Positions 38,454 to 49,374 of a stretch of 64,000 nucleotides of DNA are shown here, in pieces. Numbering within the stretch: position 1 is the first letter of the stretch; each line of letters opens with the position of its first letter. This stretch comes from Cyrtodaria siliqua (lineage: Eukaryota > Mollusca > Bivalvia > Adapedonta > Hiatellidae), in contig JAWPHD010004490.1 in NCBI GenBank assembly GCA_037043455.1, positions 1 through 64,000 of the forward strand. Reading direction: 5' to 3'. The notes beneath the pieces are model-generated. The model saw nothing but the letters and a program-made list of their open reading frames with translations, made no database searches and was not told where the DNA came from. The translations under genes and the position numbers were made by a program.

Positions 38454-38495
38454 TGATTTATATGGCTTCTCCCCTGTATGTATTCTCACATTCGC
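38454..38495 (-). pseudogene. C2H2 zinc-finger linker relic 1 (right arm)
   Basis: Minus-strand ANVRIHTGEKPYKS, the mate of 8549-8590. Confidence 0.75.
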
Positions 38496-39559
38496 CTACT
38501 GTTTATTTCCTAAGCCGTTACTACTTCCTAATTATTTTTTAAATAGGAGGCGAATGTGATTATTCATATAATGCGCCAAAACTTAATATGCAATATGTGA
38601 CTTGTACGCATTATGTGATAAAAATAGTTGTTGTTTTGTGCTTTGTGCTTTTTGTTGTTGTTGCTGTTGAGTGTTGTTTGTGTTTTTTTGGGGGGAGGGG
38701 GCAGTGGTTGTGGGTTGGCTGTAAATAGTGTTTTTTAAAGTTGCGCATCACCCCTTAACTTGAGTGCGTGCGTGAGTGCGTGTGTTTTGGTTATAACTTG
38801 TTTTTTTTAACTTGCGCTCCACCCCCAATGTCAAATCCTTTATCCGCCCCTGAGGAGGGTGCATGCTCCCCAGATTTTTTCTAAAGTAAGAAGACTTTAT
38901 TTTATGGATTTATGCAAACTGGATCCGCCCATGCCCCCACCCCACTGCCTAACTAACAACCAAAGAACAAGAAAAGTACATACGTTTCAGATTTTAGGTA
39001 GGGGTGCTCCCGGTGCCCGCACTGGACCCGCCCATAGACCCATTCCACTACCACCTGTACACCCCAACCAACAAAAGCTTACTATATGCATATAATTATT
39101 ACTTTTCAGATTTTAGCCTGGTGCACCCATACCCCCCGGATCCGCCCTTGCCCTCCCCGACCCACGACCCACTTCTCACCCAATATATTTCTTTGCCTCG
39201 GTGTCAGTTTATGTCTGGTTACGGCACTGTGCGTGAAAGTTATTGCGTGAACGTTATGCATAGCATCATGACAGATGTATACTCCGCTTTTTGTGAATTA
39301 GAGAATGTATGCTAGGAATCGAAGACATTCCATGCCGATATATTATATCCACCTTAGAACACGACATCCCAGACCATATCAGGACCCGATTTGCAATCAA
39401 TTGTAACTAGAAGAACGGTATTGAAACAAAGGTTGAAGGAACGCGTTTGGACCTAAACAAATCTTTAAAAACAAAAAGATCTTAAAAAAATCAAAAAATC
39501 TGATTGTTTTTGTCTAGGCTTATACACAAATATCAAAACATATCAAATAATTGCAAAAC

Positions 39560-39820
39560 TGTACACCAAAATTCCTACCCCATGTAAGAGACTGTAGTAG
39601 ACATGTACAACAGCAGAGCACAACATCAGAGCATATAAATAAATGGAAAACTGTACACCAGAAACAATCCTACCCCATGTAAGAGACCATAGTGAAAAAC
39701 AATTCGACGCCGTGTAAGAGACCATAGTCAAAAACAAGCATACACCATGTAAGAGACCATAGTCAAAAGCAATCATACCCCATGTAAGAGACCACTATGG
39801 GGTAGGCATTCTTGGGAGGA
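39560..39820 (-). repeat. Short tandem repeat, CCATGTAAGAGA units (right arm)
   Basis: Mirror of 7240-7480. CCCCATGTAAGAGACCATAG recurs five or six times with intervening AAAAACAAGCATA-like sequence. Confidence 0.85.
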
Positions 39821-40010
39821 TTGTTTTTGGTGTACGGTTTTCATTTTTTTTTTAAATATGTTTTGATGTTTGTATACATGTCTATTCTATACAGAAATAT
39901 AATATAACAAAAAAAGTTTTTTCTGATTTGTTTTTCTTTTTTTGTTGTCTTTTTTATGTTTATTTCCTTCAACCTGTCTTTTGAAAATAACAATTTCTTC
40001 CAGTCATATT

Positions 40011-40089
40011 GTTGTGGTGGATGAGTGGTTAGCATACTTGGTCATACTTGCCTCTCGTCCCAGACGTCACAGGTTCGATTTCCTCTGGT
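40011..40089 (+). mobile_element. tRNA-derived SINE head (right arm)
   Basis: Mirror copy of 6955-7031. It shows an A box (TGGATGAGTGGTTAGC) and B box (GGTTCGATTTC) at pol III spacing. The sequence after it, through ~40250, is shared with the left arm. Confidence 0.7.
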
Positions 40090-41306
40090 AAGCCTACTAT
40101 GAAAGTATGCCATCCTCAGAAGGAGGTGTGTGTAAAGTCATAGGTCCGTGTGCAGGGAGAGCTATACACGTGGTAATAGGTTATTCGTCAACAGAATTGC
40201 ACATAATAAATGAAATTGCGTGTAGATAGTGGCAAAATATAAGAAACATATACATCTAATCTATTTTATAACTCTAACACCATAGCATGTGTTGTTTTCA
40301 ATATCGACGTGTGCTTCAACTAAACGATTACAATACAAAACTTCCTCCCCTTAATCTGTTATAAATGGCGTTTTCACAATAAAATCGCAGTATATACGTG
40401 TTGCGTCCCTTTTGTTGTGAAACGCCATTTAGGGGCATAATTGACAGCTGGAGCTTCGTCGGGGCATTATTGACAGGAGGGGCTTCAACAACAGCGAATG
40501 ATTTGAACCCCTCTCGAAATTGTCGCAGTGCTATGATAAGTCACACAAAACAAACGCCGTCAGTGACTGTTTACACATTACAGTAGTACATCTTTCGTAC
40601 TACATGTATGCACTAACCTGTTTCCTCAGTGTACAGCTTTCCCAGTAGTGGTTTGTAGTGGCCATGAGAAACAAATAACGACTGTTTCCTCCGTAAATGT
40701 AGATGTTTATTTTCCATTTATGCACTCTTTTTTTTCTTTGAAATATCAAACCAAAGTGTAATTCAACAAAACATAGCTTGTTTTAAAGCATCGTTATATA
40801 TTTTGCAGGTTTGTAAAATGAAACCAAGAAATAGGAAATGTTAAATGTTTAAATTGTATACAGTATTTATCCAAGAAAAACCTGTTCACTTAAAGGGAGA
40901 TACGGCAATCTTGGTTTCTGTTTTTAAAAAACTCGCGGCGTCCCGTTAGTTTATCTGCATAAGATGCATATATTGGATCATTAATTTTAATTATAAGAAT
41001 AGTGTAAAACAAATTGTGCATATTATTAACTGTTGATGTTATTGCAGCAATAATATATTTAAACCTATGGTAGAATAAGATGAAAAAAAAAGAAACTCAA
41101 ACTTTTATTTAATTATATGCAAGCAGGTTTGAAGTAGAAATGATATTGGGTAAATAAATCGAGACGCTAATTTCAGTGCTTGATAAATACATCAAGATTG
41201 CCATGTGTCTCTTAGTAACTAATCAGCGAAGATTATGTATTGTAAACATTTTTTTAATACAAATTTAAGAATACGTTGAAATAGAGCAACGTCGCTGAGG
41301 GCTGCC

Positions 41307-41593
41307 ATTACGTGGTCCGAGTATTAACTTTCATAACCCGTTCAACCCGTTCTCCGATAAGCGAAAATAGGGTTGGCTGGGGTATGAAAATAAACCTTAA
41401 TTTCGGCTAATATCGGCTTAAAACGTTTGCATATTTTAAAATGAAAACATGTAATAGACAATTTTAAATAGGTTATCGCACTTTTTCTGTAAAAAGCGTT
41501 TTTAAACATGTTTTATTGTCGAAATATCGTTATAAAATCCTGCTAATATAAGCTTTACCATCACTTAATGAAATTAAGGCGGGACCACGTAAT
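41307..41593. mobile_element. MITE with ATTACGTGGTCC termini (outside the inverted repeat)
   Basis: 287 bp between ATTACGTGGTCC and GGACCACGTAAT, with the same interior landmarks (GGGTTGGCTGGGGTATGAAA, TCCTGCTAATATAAGCTTTA). Its presence outside the inverted repeat shows that it is a dispersed family. Confidence 0.85.
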
Positions 41594-41639
41594 TCACGCA
41601 ATCATACAAATACATTGTTTTGATCTCATCACCATTTTA

Positions 41640-41990
41640 CGTAAGTTTTGAAGGTCCCGGCACATTTACAACAGATGTATAGCGTTTATACACCTACTGA
41701 CGACGAGGTATATATAATACAAATGCAATAATTATGTAGACAATTCTGTAGACACACTAAAAAAAAGGATGTAACCAGAAAGGCAAACCCACAAACCTGG
41801 AGCGTCGAATTAACAATTACTCATAATTCCATTTACGCATATCCAATTACGTATTTTTAAAAATCTGCGAATAAACCTATAAATATATTGGAACATATAC
41901 ATTATTATAAGACCTGAACACCTGTATAGAGTTTTGATAAAGTGTAATGTTTCCGTTATTTGGCGGGTTACTTTAACTACTAACTCTCAA
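41640..41990 (+). mobile_element. Dispersed repeat R, copy 2
   Basis: Landmarks ACGAGGTATATATAATAC, GGAGCGTCGAATTAACAATT, GACCTGAACACCTGTATAGA and GTTATTTGGCGGGTTA. Diverged from the copy at 21170. Confidence 0.7.
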
Positions 41991-42822
41991 TGGCATATTA
42001 TTTACGGAAGAAATTATGTTCTAGGTTACACTGCATAATACTGCATAACACAAACAGAAATACAAATGTACTTTTATATGTAAAACTACTTCGTTCTCAA
42101 AATATCGTTGCACTTGCTCATGCCAACAGTTTCGCTTAACATTTATTTTTTAATCCGAACTTAGCTGTAAGGATTTTTTAAACCAATAGTTAGACTCAGA
42201 ATTTACTGACTCGTTTTTATTTAGTCTGTTTATGAGAGCTATTATACGATGCAACATCTCCCACGTCCCTATGATTCGGCTAAGTAAGTAATAACACTAC
42301 TAACGAATCGTATAGCCGCCACACAGCACTAAACAAACGCTAGTGTGAATGTTAATGCGTACTAAAAACGGGAATCCCTTGGAAGCAAAACCACGAATAA
42401 GAGAGAAAAGAAGCAGACTCGGTCTGATTGAATCTGTTCATGAGAGGTAATATAAAGTACAACCCCCCTCACACTCACTTGCACCGTCTTAAGAGTTTAA
42501 GAAGAAACATAGGATTTTACGTATGTGTATTTTAATTCATATCAAGTGCTGACACAACGAAGTGTTAACTATTATACTAAACTAACATTATTACGACATC
42601 ATAATTTGAAACAATGATACACACACAAATAAAAGTAAATAGAAGTACATGTATTTATTCATGTTACTAGAAATATAATAAAACGTTAAGACGAAAATGC
42701 ATCCTTTTTTCTTCATACATAATTTAATTGCCGTTACAACTTTAGAGAATATTAAACACAGCAAAGTTCATTTGAATGATATTCCATTATAAGTTAAAAG
42801 CGACCAAAAAGCAATAACCAAT

Positions 42823-42898
42823 TATCAAATAATCATAAACAGGATACTTGTACACACGAACCAAATAATCATAAACAGGATACTTGTACACACGAACA
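42823..42898 (+). repeat. 38-bp direct repeat, two copies
   Basis: CAAATAATCATAAACAGGAT followed by ACTTGTACACACGAAC occurs twice in succession without differences. Confidence 0.9.
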
Positions 42899-43390
42899 GG
42901 ACTAATAATATTCCAGACAAACACGAACATAACGAACGAAAGGTGGAAATCATTCCAACGCACACAGAATGAAAACTATGATAAACAATAAACAAATCAT
43001 AACCGAAGACACATTACACTGATGTCAAGTTTGGTCACTTTATTAAAAATCGTTTTTGAGATATTGCATTAAACATAAGCTAAACTTAACACCGTAACCC
43101 TGATCTAAACGCAACAAGTTATTCTTAAAAAACAGTCACCAAACCCGAAAATCTAATAGTCTAATCAACCATACTTAAAGAAGGTTAGAACTGGTATAAA
43201 ATCTTAGGATGTGGTCCTTTTTTAATTGCTGTTCCACTAAAATTTAATTATACATCGAGATAAAAATAAACAACCGGACGCCTAAGACGACAGGTAACTA
43301 TAACGACAACAACCACAATGACGATACTTATGTGGTAACAATAACACTTTAAAAAAACAAACAAAAAAACTCGAGCTTTCATAAACTTAA

Positions 43391-43422
<32 letters not shown>
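43391..43422 (+). repeat. (AAT)n microsatellite
   Basis: About ten uninterrupted ATA/AAT trinucleotides. Confidence 0.9.
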
Positions 43423-44186
43423 TAAAGTGATTGAGATTTTGATTCATCTGTTACAGTTACTATCCATACGTACTTTTCTATTTAGAATATCAAATTCATT
43501 AATATCGATACGACCATCATCACCGGAACAGTGCACTAGTTCTGTACGAAGCACACTTTGCTTCTGAAACCGCTGTAGCATCTGTCACCACATAACGTCT
43601 CACACCACAATTAATTTTCTATAGGGTCCCATTGTAATGTTTTTGTTCGTGGCATAGAGATAAAAAAGATTTTGCAACATGTATTTATGCTTAAATTCTT
43701 CATTGATCCAATATCTGCACGCTATTAACTTTTAACGAATATTTACCAGATTGAACTTTTTTTAATTTCATGTTTGCGTGACACCTATCAAAATTTAGAC
43801 AAAAATACAACCCCGTGGAGATTAGACCCATGATGTGTAAAATGAGGCAGAATTAGCTAGAAATCTTATATCAACATGCCTTTTTCTGGGATCTCTTCCT
43901 AAAATGCTGTAGATTTAGAACCTTGTAAAGATAAATCAATGTATCCTGTAAAATGTAGAAAAGCGAACTTGTTTTTTTTTATCTACCTGCAGGAGTATTC
44001 AAGGGAGATAATAGTGGTGTGAGTCCTTAAGCTCCTGTCAGTAGAAAAGCGGACCAACATTTGATTTCCTGTCGATGTATATGTTGGAGGGATAGTTGTG
44101 CCGCAAACCCTTTGAATGCAAGAAAAATATACAGATAAGTGTCTATGCTGATACATTTAAAAACAATGAATATTAATATAATTGTT

Positions 44187-44221
44187 ATTATTATTACTAA
44201 TTATTATTATTATTATTATTT
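44187..44221 (+). repeat. (ATT)n microsatellite in A1
   Basis: ATT repeats with one ACT interruption. The duplicate at 51909-51950 is a few units longer. Confidence 0.9.
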
Positions 44222-44339
44222 TAACCATAAAGACGATACATGGATAGTAATGACGTTGCTATTGTGACAAAGGAATATGATAGTTGTGTTTTATACCCAG
44301 TGTCATAGGCTGGTTATTCCATGCCACCAGATTGTGTTT

Positions 44340-44580
44340 TTTAAAGAAACTAACCCGCCAAATAACGGAAAAATTATTCTACAAACCGTTTATCAAAACT
44401 TAACTCTGTCCAGGTGTTCAGGTCATATAATATTATATATGTGCCGATTAAAAGTATAGATTCATCAACGGTTCTTAAAATACCCATGACTGACTGAGTT
44501 AAATACATGCGTTGGTAACCTTCAAATCGACGCGCCGTTTATTATGTGAATTCGACGCTCCAATTTTTGGGTTTGAGATG
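44340..44580 (-). mobile_element. Dispersed repeat R, copy 3 (unit A1)
   Basis: Opposite orientation: TAACCCGCCAAATAACGGAA, CTGTCCAGGTGTTCAGGTC and GTGAATTCGACGCTCC. The near-identical duplicate is at 52070-52310. Confidence 0.7.
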
Positions 44581-44720
44581 GCTGGTTAAAGCCGTTTATA
44601 TTGTAAATTCGACCCTCAAGTTTTGGGTTTGAGATGGCTGGTTTGGTTTAAGCCGTTTATATTGTGAATTCGACGCTCTAGTCTTGGGTCGGCTGATTAA
44701 AGCCGTTTATATTGTGTATA
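44520..44720 (+). repeat. ~60-bp tandem repeat in A1
   Basis: Three to four units containing CCGTTTATATTGTGAATTCG, ACGCTC and GGGTTTGAGATGGCTGGTT. The duplicate is at 52250-52450. Confidence 0.85.
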
Positions 44721-45057
44721 TTGTTTCTATCGAGTTTGAATTATTAAAATATGTTTAAGTTATACATATATATTTATCAATATACGACTAATGCCATACG
44801 GCGTAAGCCTTCAGCGGCAGATTGACCTGGCGTTTTTTATTATATTGTTTTGTTGATTTTCATTGCAATCAAACATAATGTAATGGATTAAGTTTACAAT
44901 TGAAATATTGCGTTTTTCCTTCATTTCCTTCATTGGATGTAATTTAAATTACAATCTTAATTCATGTTTGAGCAATTTTTGGCAACGCTTAAAGGTTATG
45001 CTAAATACTGCACTGTGTTACTGTCTATTTGTAGTTCACTGCATTCTTCACATGACA

Positions 45058-45516
45058 TGGTAAAAGTAGATATAAAAATCGAACAGGAAAGAAACATTCA
45101 AGAATGACAGTCAACCTCAAACACACACAGAAACAAAGCACAACTTTGAAGATGAATAAAAGGCAAAATAAGACACCACAAACACAAAAGAGTTGACAAT
45201 AGGGGTGCTACCGCCTTGGAACGGTCAGTCGCAATTAAAGGTCGCTTGGAGTTTAAACCGGGTTCTAGGGTGCACCAAACCTCACTCTTACCCTATTGTC
45301 ATCCCAATAAACGTGACGGTATAAATAAAGCCAGGTTATAATCTCTAACAAACAAGGCAGCATTAATAGGTAATATAAGTAAAACACATAAATGATCATG
45401 TAGATATAATATAAAAAACAAAGGCATAGAAAGCCACAAAGTAAGTACTCCGTGACTTTGCAGAAGCCAGAGCAACAAGAGAACAAACCGTTAAGGGTAC
45501 GACAAGACAATATGAA
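45058..45516 (-). mobile_element. Retroelement 3' fragment in A1
   Basis: Matches the 3' part of the element at 59770-60250, including the CCGCCTTGGAACGGTCAGT block (minus-strand translation TDRSKAV). It is 5'-truncated and ends against a second copy at 45517. Confidence 0.8.
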
Positions 45517-46000
45517 AAGAAATATAAAAAGATCGGACAGGGAAAATAGCATTCAAGGAGGACAGTCAACCACAAAACACAGAAACAAACACGCAGTCAA
45601 ACATAAAACATACGTCCTATAATGATTTAGGTGGACGTCATCATAGGGTTCACAATATGTCCGGTTATCGCACAATCAAAGAGAAAGCATAGTGGCAAAC
45701 TGTAAATGGGTCAACCACTAAACATGTAGTACGTTGCAAAATGATAGGATCATAACCTCTTTGATAAACATTTTAACAAGTTTAATAAAGATTGTATGAA
45801 AGTGATTATGACCAAGGATCTTACGAAGTTTATAAATCACATCATCATATAGGTCAGGTTGTGATAGTCCTTGTCGCAGAAGAGTTCTTAAATTACTTTT
45901 ATATTTTAAAAGTAGATCAGGGTTACGATAATATAAATTTGCAAAGTAAGTCATGCTTTCACTTCCAGTTGACGACATTTAACGTACGTTCTTAATTGTA
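45517..46000 (-). pseudogene. Reverse-transcriptase element, C-terminal coding fragment in A1
   Basis: A second, independent copy of the same element, starting at GAAATATAAAAAGATCGGAC. An internal deletion joins the 3' tail to the coding end. Minus-strand translation at 45978-45718 has YYRNPDLLLKYKSNLRTLLR and QGLSQPDLYDDVIYKLRKIL. These match the conserved region after the catalytic core in a widespread invertebrate reverse-transcriptase family. No RT catalytic motif remains. The duplicate is at 53247-53730. Confidence 0.8.
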
Positions 46001-46017
46001 ATGACTGAACACCGTGA

Positions 46018-46255
46018 AGACAACTCTTATCGAAATTCACTGTGTTCAACTGCTGTACGCGTGTTTTTACAAAAATGGGATTCATCTGTTCTCTTCTTAG
46101 GGCAGAAACGAAATCGAATCGATACAAAAAATGGCTGCCATTTCAGATAGGACGGTGCGTGAAGTAGTCCGTAGATCTTAAGAAAGTAATTCCTGTCGCG
46201 GAGTATCAAAATGATCAAAAAAGCTGAATAATTAGTTCTTGGCGTTCCTACTGGA
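46018..46255. other. 238-bp segment present in A1, absent from A2
   Basis: The flanks GTAATGACTGA and ATTACATGTAATTTAAC are joined directly at ~53744 in A2. The content (ATGGCTGCCATTTCAGATAG and so on) resembles nothing else in the window. It is either an insertion in A1 or a deletion in A2. Confidence 0.85.
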
Positions 46256-46858
46256 ATTACATGTAATTTAACAATTATGTATGCTTGTTTAGTACGATTC
46301 TCAGTAGGTATGAATGGGAATGTTTCCCTGCAATGTGCACTTGTCTGATACAAGACAACTGGGTGTATATCAAGCATGGTGCTGTTTTAGATATGAGAAC
46401 CTTTCTTATGCATGCATTATTTCCTTCGAAAAGCTCTTAACTTGCACAGGCAATCTATTGTGCAAGATCAAGTTCAAATCATTGTGTTTCCCAATCAGTT
46501 TTAACGGATATGTAGCTTTCAGATTCGACACATAAACATCAAATGTTTGATAGATGTATAAAAAACTGAATAAATGATCCATTCATATGTGATCTTTTAA
46601 TTGCCGGAAAATGTGCTCAATTTACGGCCTAGCTTTGACTTCGCCATTAAACTCTACTGCCAGTGGAATAATTGTCAATATTATACCTCATTTGCATATT
46701 TCACTCTTTGTTTAATGTGACGTCATCCGGTGCATAAAGTTGCATATTGAGTGGGCGCCCGGTCCGATAGCTATATTAAAGGACGTGTAAAAAAAACGAC
46801 GTCAAAATAAATCATAAAACGTATTGATTTAATTTGTTGGTCAGATTCGGTATAATAT

Positions 46859-47018
46859 AACAAATAATGTATGGTGCTTCGGTCGATATGAAGTTTATGG
46901 ACTGGGCAGTCAGACCTAGAACGTTATATGGACCGAAGAGAAGCTCATATAACATTCTAGGTCTGACTGCCCAGTCCATAAACTTGCATATGGACCGAAG
47001 CACCATACATTATTTGTT
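46859..47018. repeat. 160-bp fold-back hairpin in A1
   Basis: A stem of about 70 bp. AACAAATAATGTATGGTGCT on the left pairs with AGCACCATACATTATTTGTT on the right, and GGACTGGGCAGTCAGACCTAG pairs inside. The centre is GACCGAAGAGAAGCT. The frames on both strands read nearly the same peptide because of the palindrome. It is a fold-back element or MITE remnant. Confidence 0.9.
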
Positions 47019-47224
47019 AAATACAATTCTATTTAAAACCAGTGTAACGCCTGCATCATTAGTTCTCTTCTATAAATAAGTATTGAAAACATACTTGAAT
47101 CCCTGAGACTTTCAATTGTAGGACCGTCATAAACTTGTATGGAATCAAAAGAACAGTTATTCTCCGTATCAACACCAGACAACGTGATCTACAAAATAAA
47201 AATACTATGTTTCTATTTTTCCAG

Positions 47225-47570
47225 ATATTGATTTGAATTGAATTGGGTTTTAATGCGCACCAACACATGAAAGGTTATATGGCGCCTAACAGGCATGAAC
47301 ATGCCAGGCTCATCCTCCATGTACATCGAGATAAAATATGGCAAATGGGCGTAGAACCTTCTTACCCTGAACTGCAGAGTTGCTGCAAATTCTATCGTAG
47401 AAACTCCATTTACGCTGGAGCCACGTTTATTGTTTTTCTTCCACTGCTCTTTTGATGTGAGCGAGATGGCATCTGAAACAATGCAGAGATCATGATGAAG
47501 ACCTTGAATGAACATGAACAAAAAATGATAAAATGAACATGAGTTTGGGGGTGGGGGATTCTACCCCTCT
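47225..47570 (+). mobile_element. Dispersed repeat D, copy in A1
   Basis: Best-preserved copy type: GAATTGGGTTTTAATGCGCA, GTTATATGGCGCCTAACAGG, CTCATCCTCCATGTACATCG and TAGAACCTTCTTACCCTGAA. The tail contains GGGGGTGGGGGATTCTACCC. Confidence 0.8.
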
Positions 47571-48143
47571 GCCTACCCTTCCAATTAGATCTGCAGTGGC
47601 CCTATTCTTTGCCCCGTTCTTCCAGAAATAATGCGGACAATTAACTAATCATAGAAACCAGTACAGGTTTTAACGTGAATGGGCAAACATATTTAAAGAC
47701 ACAATCTATACATCCTGGTAAATTTCGAAATTGTCCGAATATTAAAAAATATAGTTCGCCCATTGTACACATTATATGTATTTAAATCATTTCAATTTAA
47801 CATGTTACTGCATATACATATACATATACATACGTGTACTAAGTCATGCACATATTTTGTATTGTTAAAACCTAAACAATTTAAACCAACCCAATGTCTA
47901 GACGTGTCAAAATTGACACATTTTATATACACAGTGACTCGACGGAAACTTTTAAATTTCAAATTGAAATTGTGTTGTTGCCCTTACTGAACACTACCAA
48001 TTTGATCATAAAACTATTAATTATGTCCTCCTCTTTGTTTTTCATCGTATATCTATTTGGTGTAATGAATTACCAATGGACTTGACTAATATGCATGTTT
48101 TTTTATTTCCGATTTACGCTCCCTTGCATAGCAAAACCCTTAC

Positions 48144-48232
48144 CGATATAGTATGTCCTGGCGGGGCTTCGATATACCAACGGTAATCCATGTAGTTCAC
48201 GTACGATGCCCATGATATTGTAATGAGATCAT
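48144..48232 (-). CDS. CUB-type exon, duplicate copy in A1
   Basis: An 89-nt candidate exon between acceptor TTTTATAG and donor GTAAGGG. It enters in phase 1 and leaves in phase 0. The 29 full codons give DLITISWASYVNYMDY then RWYIEAPPGHTIS. The W.I.AP.G..I pattern is the hallmark of an internal strand of CUB domains, which mediate protein-protein contacts in extracellular proteins. It is identical in sequence to the A2 exon (55974-56062). Upstream of it in transcription order are only truncated exons (50556-50597 and 51699-51818), so splicing of this copy into a sensible product is doubtful. I could not find the next CUB exon. Confidence 0.65.
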
Positions 48233-48610
48233 CTATAAAAGAACACAGGAAAAATCAGATAAAACATTTTAAAGTAAATAGAAAGAAATATTAATTGGAA
48301 CTATGTTAGCAAGTCGTGTTATAGTGACCAAACGTGTGATGAAAGAATGTATGGTCAAAGCTGTACAATATTCAACAGTCCGTACACCGTTTGACAGTCA
48401 ATATTTGCAATTATTTAATATGTTTAACCCTTAACCCGATACATATATATAAAATGGACTGTTATTCCTTTGAATTAAGATCATTCCATTTATGTGACAA
48501 AGGGGTGTTTTTGGGGAAATGACTGATCAGTAGACGGACATTGTAAACCCTGATCAATCTGTGAGTTACAGAAGTAAACATATTATTAAGAATTTAGAAA
48601 TAGTGTTATA

Positions 48611-48712
48611 AGAAGCAGAAGCAGAAGAAGAAGAGGAAGAAGAAGACGAAGAAGAAGACGAAGAAGTAAACAAAGAATAAGGAAAAGAAGAAGAAGAACT
48701 TTTATTAGCCTC
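48611..48712 (+). repeat. (GAA)n-rich microsatellite in A1
   Basis: Purine-only stretch of AGAAGA/GAC units with interruptions. The A2 copy (56441-56545) differs by a GAC to GAA change in the repeat. Confidence 0.85.
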
Positions 48713-49374
48713 GTCATAGGTCTATCTATTTGGATCGAGACCATCTTAAATAAACCTTGCAAAGTACTTACATATACGTCATATTATAAACCTATAATAT
48801 TATTATCTGCCAATGGCTTTATGACAGCGTTAATATAAATATTACTTAGATTCGAGTTTACAAAATATGGTGTTAAATAATCTAACAATGTCAAACACAC
48901 GAACTGCGCTATTCGTTAGTAACACTAACGGTTATGCAATTTTTAAATTTCTCTCTGATTTATGGCATACATGAAACAGTATAAATCTAAGTTACAAGGA
49001 GCGCGTTAAAATAAAACACAAACAATTTTGCTAGTGGATTTCGAAATGGTGTTATATGAAACAGTCACTGACATGAACCTTTTTGTAAAGATACACTACT
49101 GTAATATTTAAGGTGCAGTCCTCTTAGTATCGATATATGATGCTACAGAAGTTTAGTTTTACATGTTTTACAATGTCTTATGAACAGAGCTGCTATCTTA
49201 TTTACGAATTTAAGGCATCTCTTAAGGTTATTAACAGCGGTTTAGAACAACTGAACATACATCAACATGTTTATTATACAAAAATGAGATATAGGGTCCT
49301 ATAGAAACCACAGCGTCCGAACGCAATGGCATCGTAGGTCCGAACTGTACTGCAAACATGGACTTGATAATACA

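Larger units (their letters stand above)
25341..40512 (-). repeat. Right arm of large inverted repeat
   Basis: Reverse-complement partner of 6533-19357. The inner edge lies at TTATGTGCAATGCCATGAAC near 25340 and the outer edge at AATGATTTGAACCCCT near 40512. It carries one retroelement fragment (29367-29906) that the left arm lacks, one 208-bp SINE where the left arm has two, and an array about 2.3 kb longer. Confidence 0.93.
40513..44095. other. Intergenic or intronic AT-rich stretch, no gene seen
   Basis: Apart from the MITE, repeat R and small tandem repeats listed separately, I find no exon or RNA gene. Frames are short and without domain character. Confidence 0.55.

Noticed and set aside
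46027..46377. 116-codon minus-strand frame
   Set aside because: It straddles the 238-bp segment that is absent from A2 and has no recognisable domain. Chance is the likelier explanation.
46867..47079. Mirrored frames on both strands over the hairpin (MKFMDWAVRPR-like)
   Set aside because: The same peptide appears on both strands because the DNA is a palindrome. No independent coding evidence.
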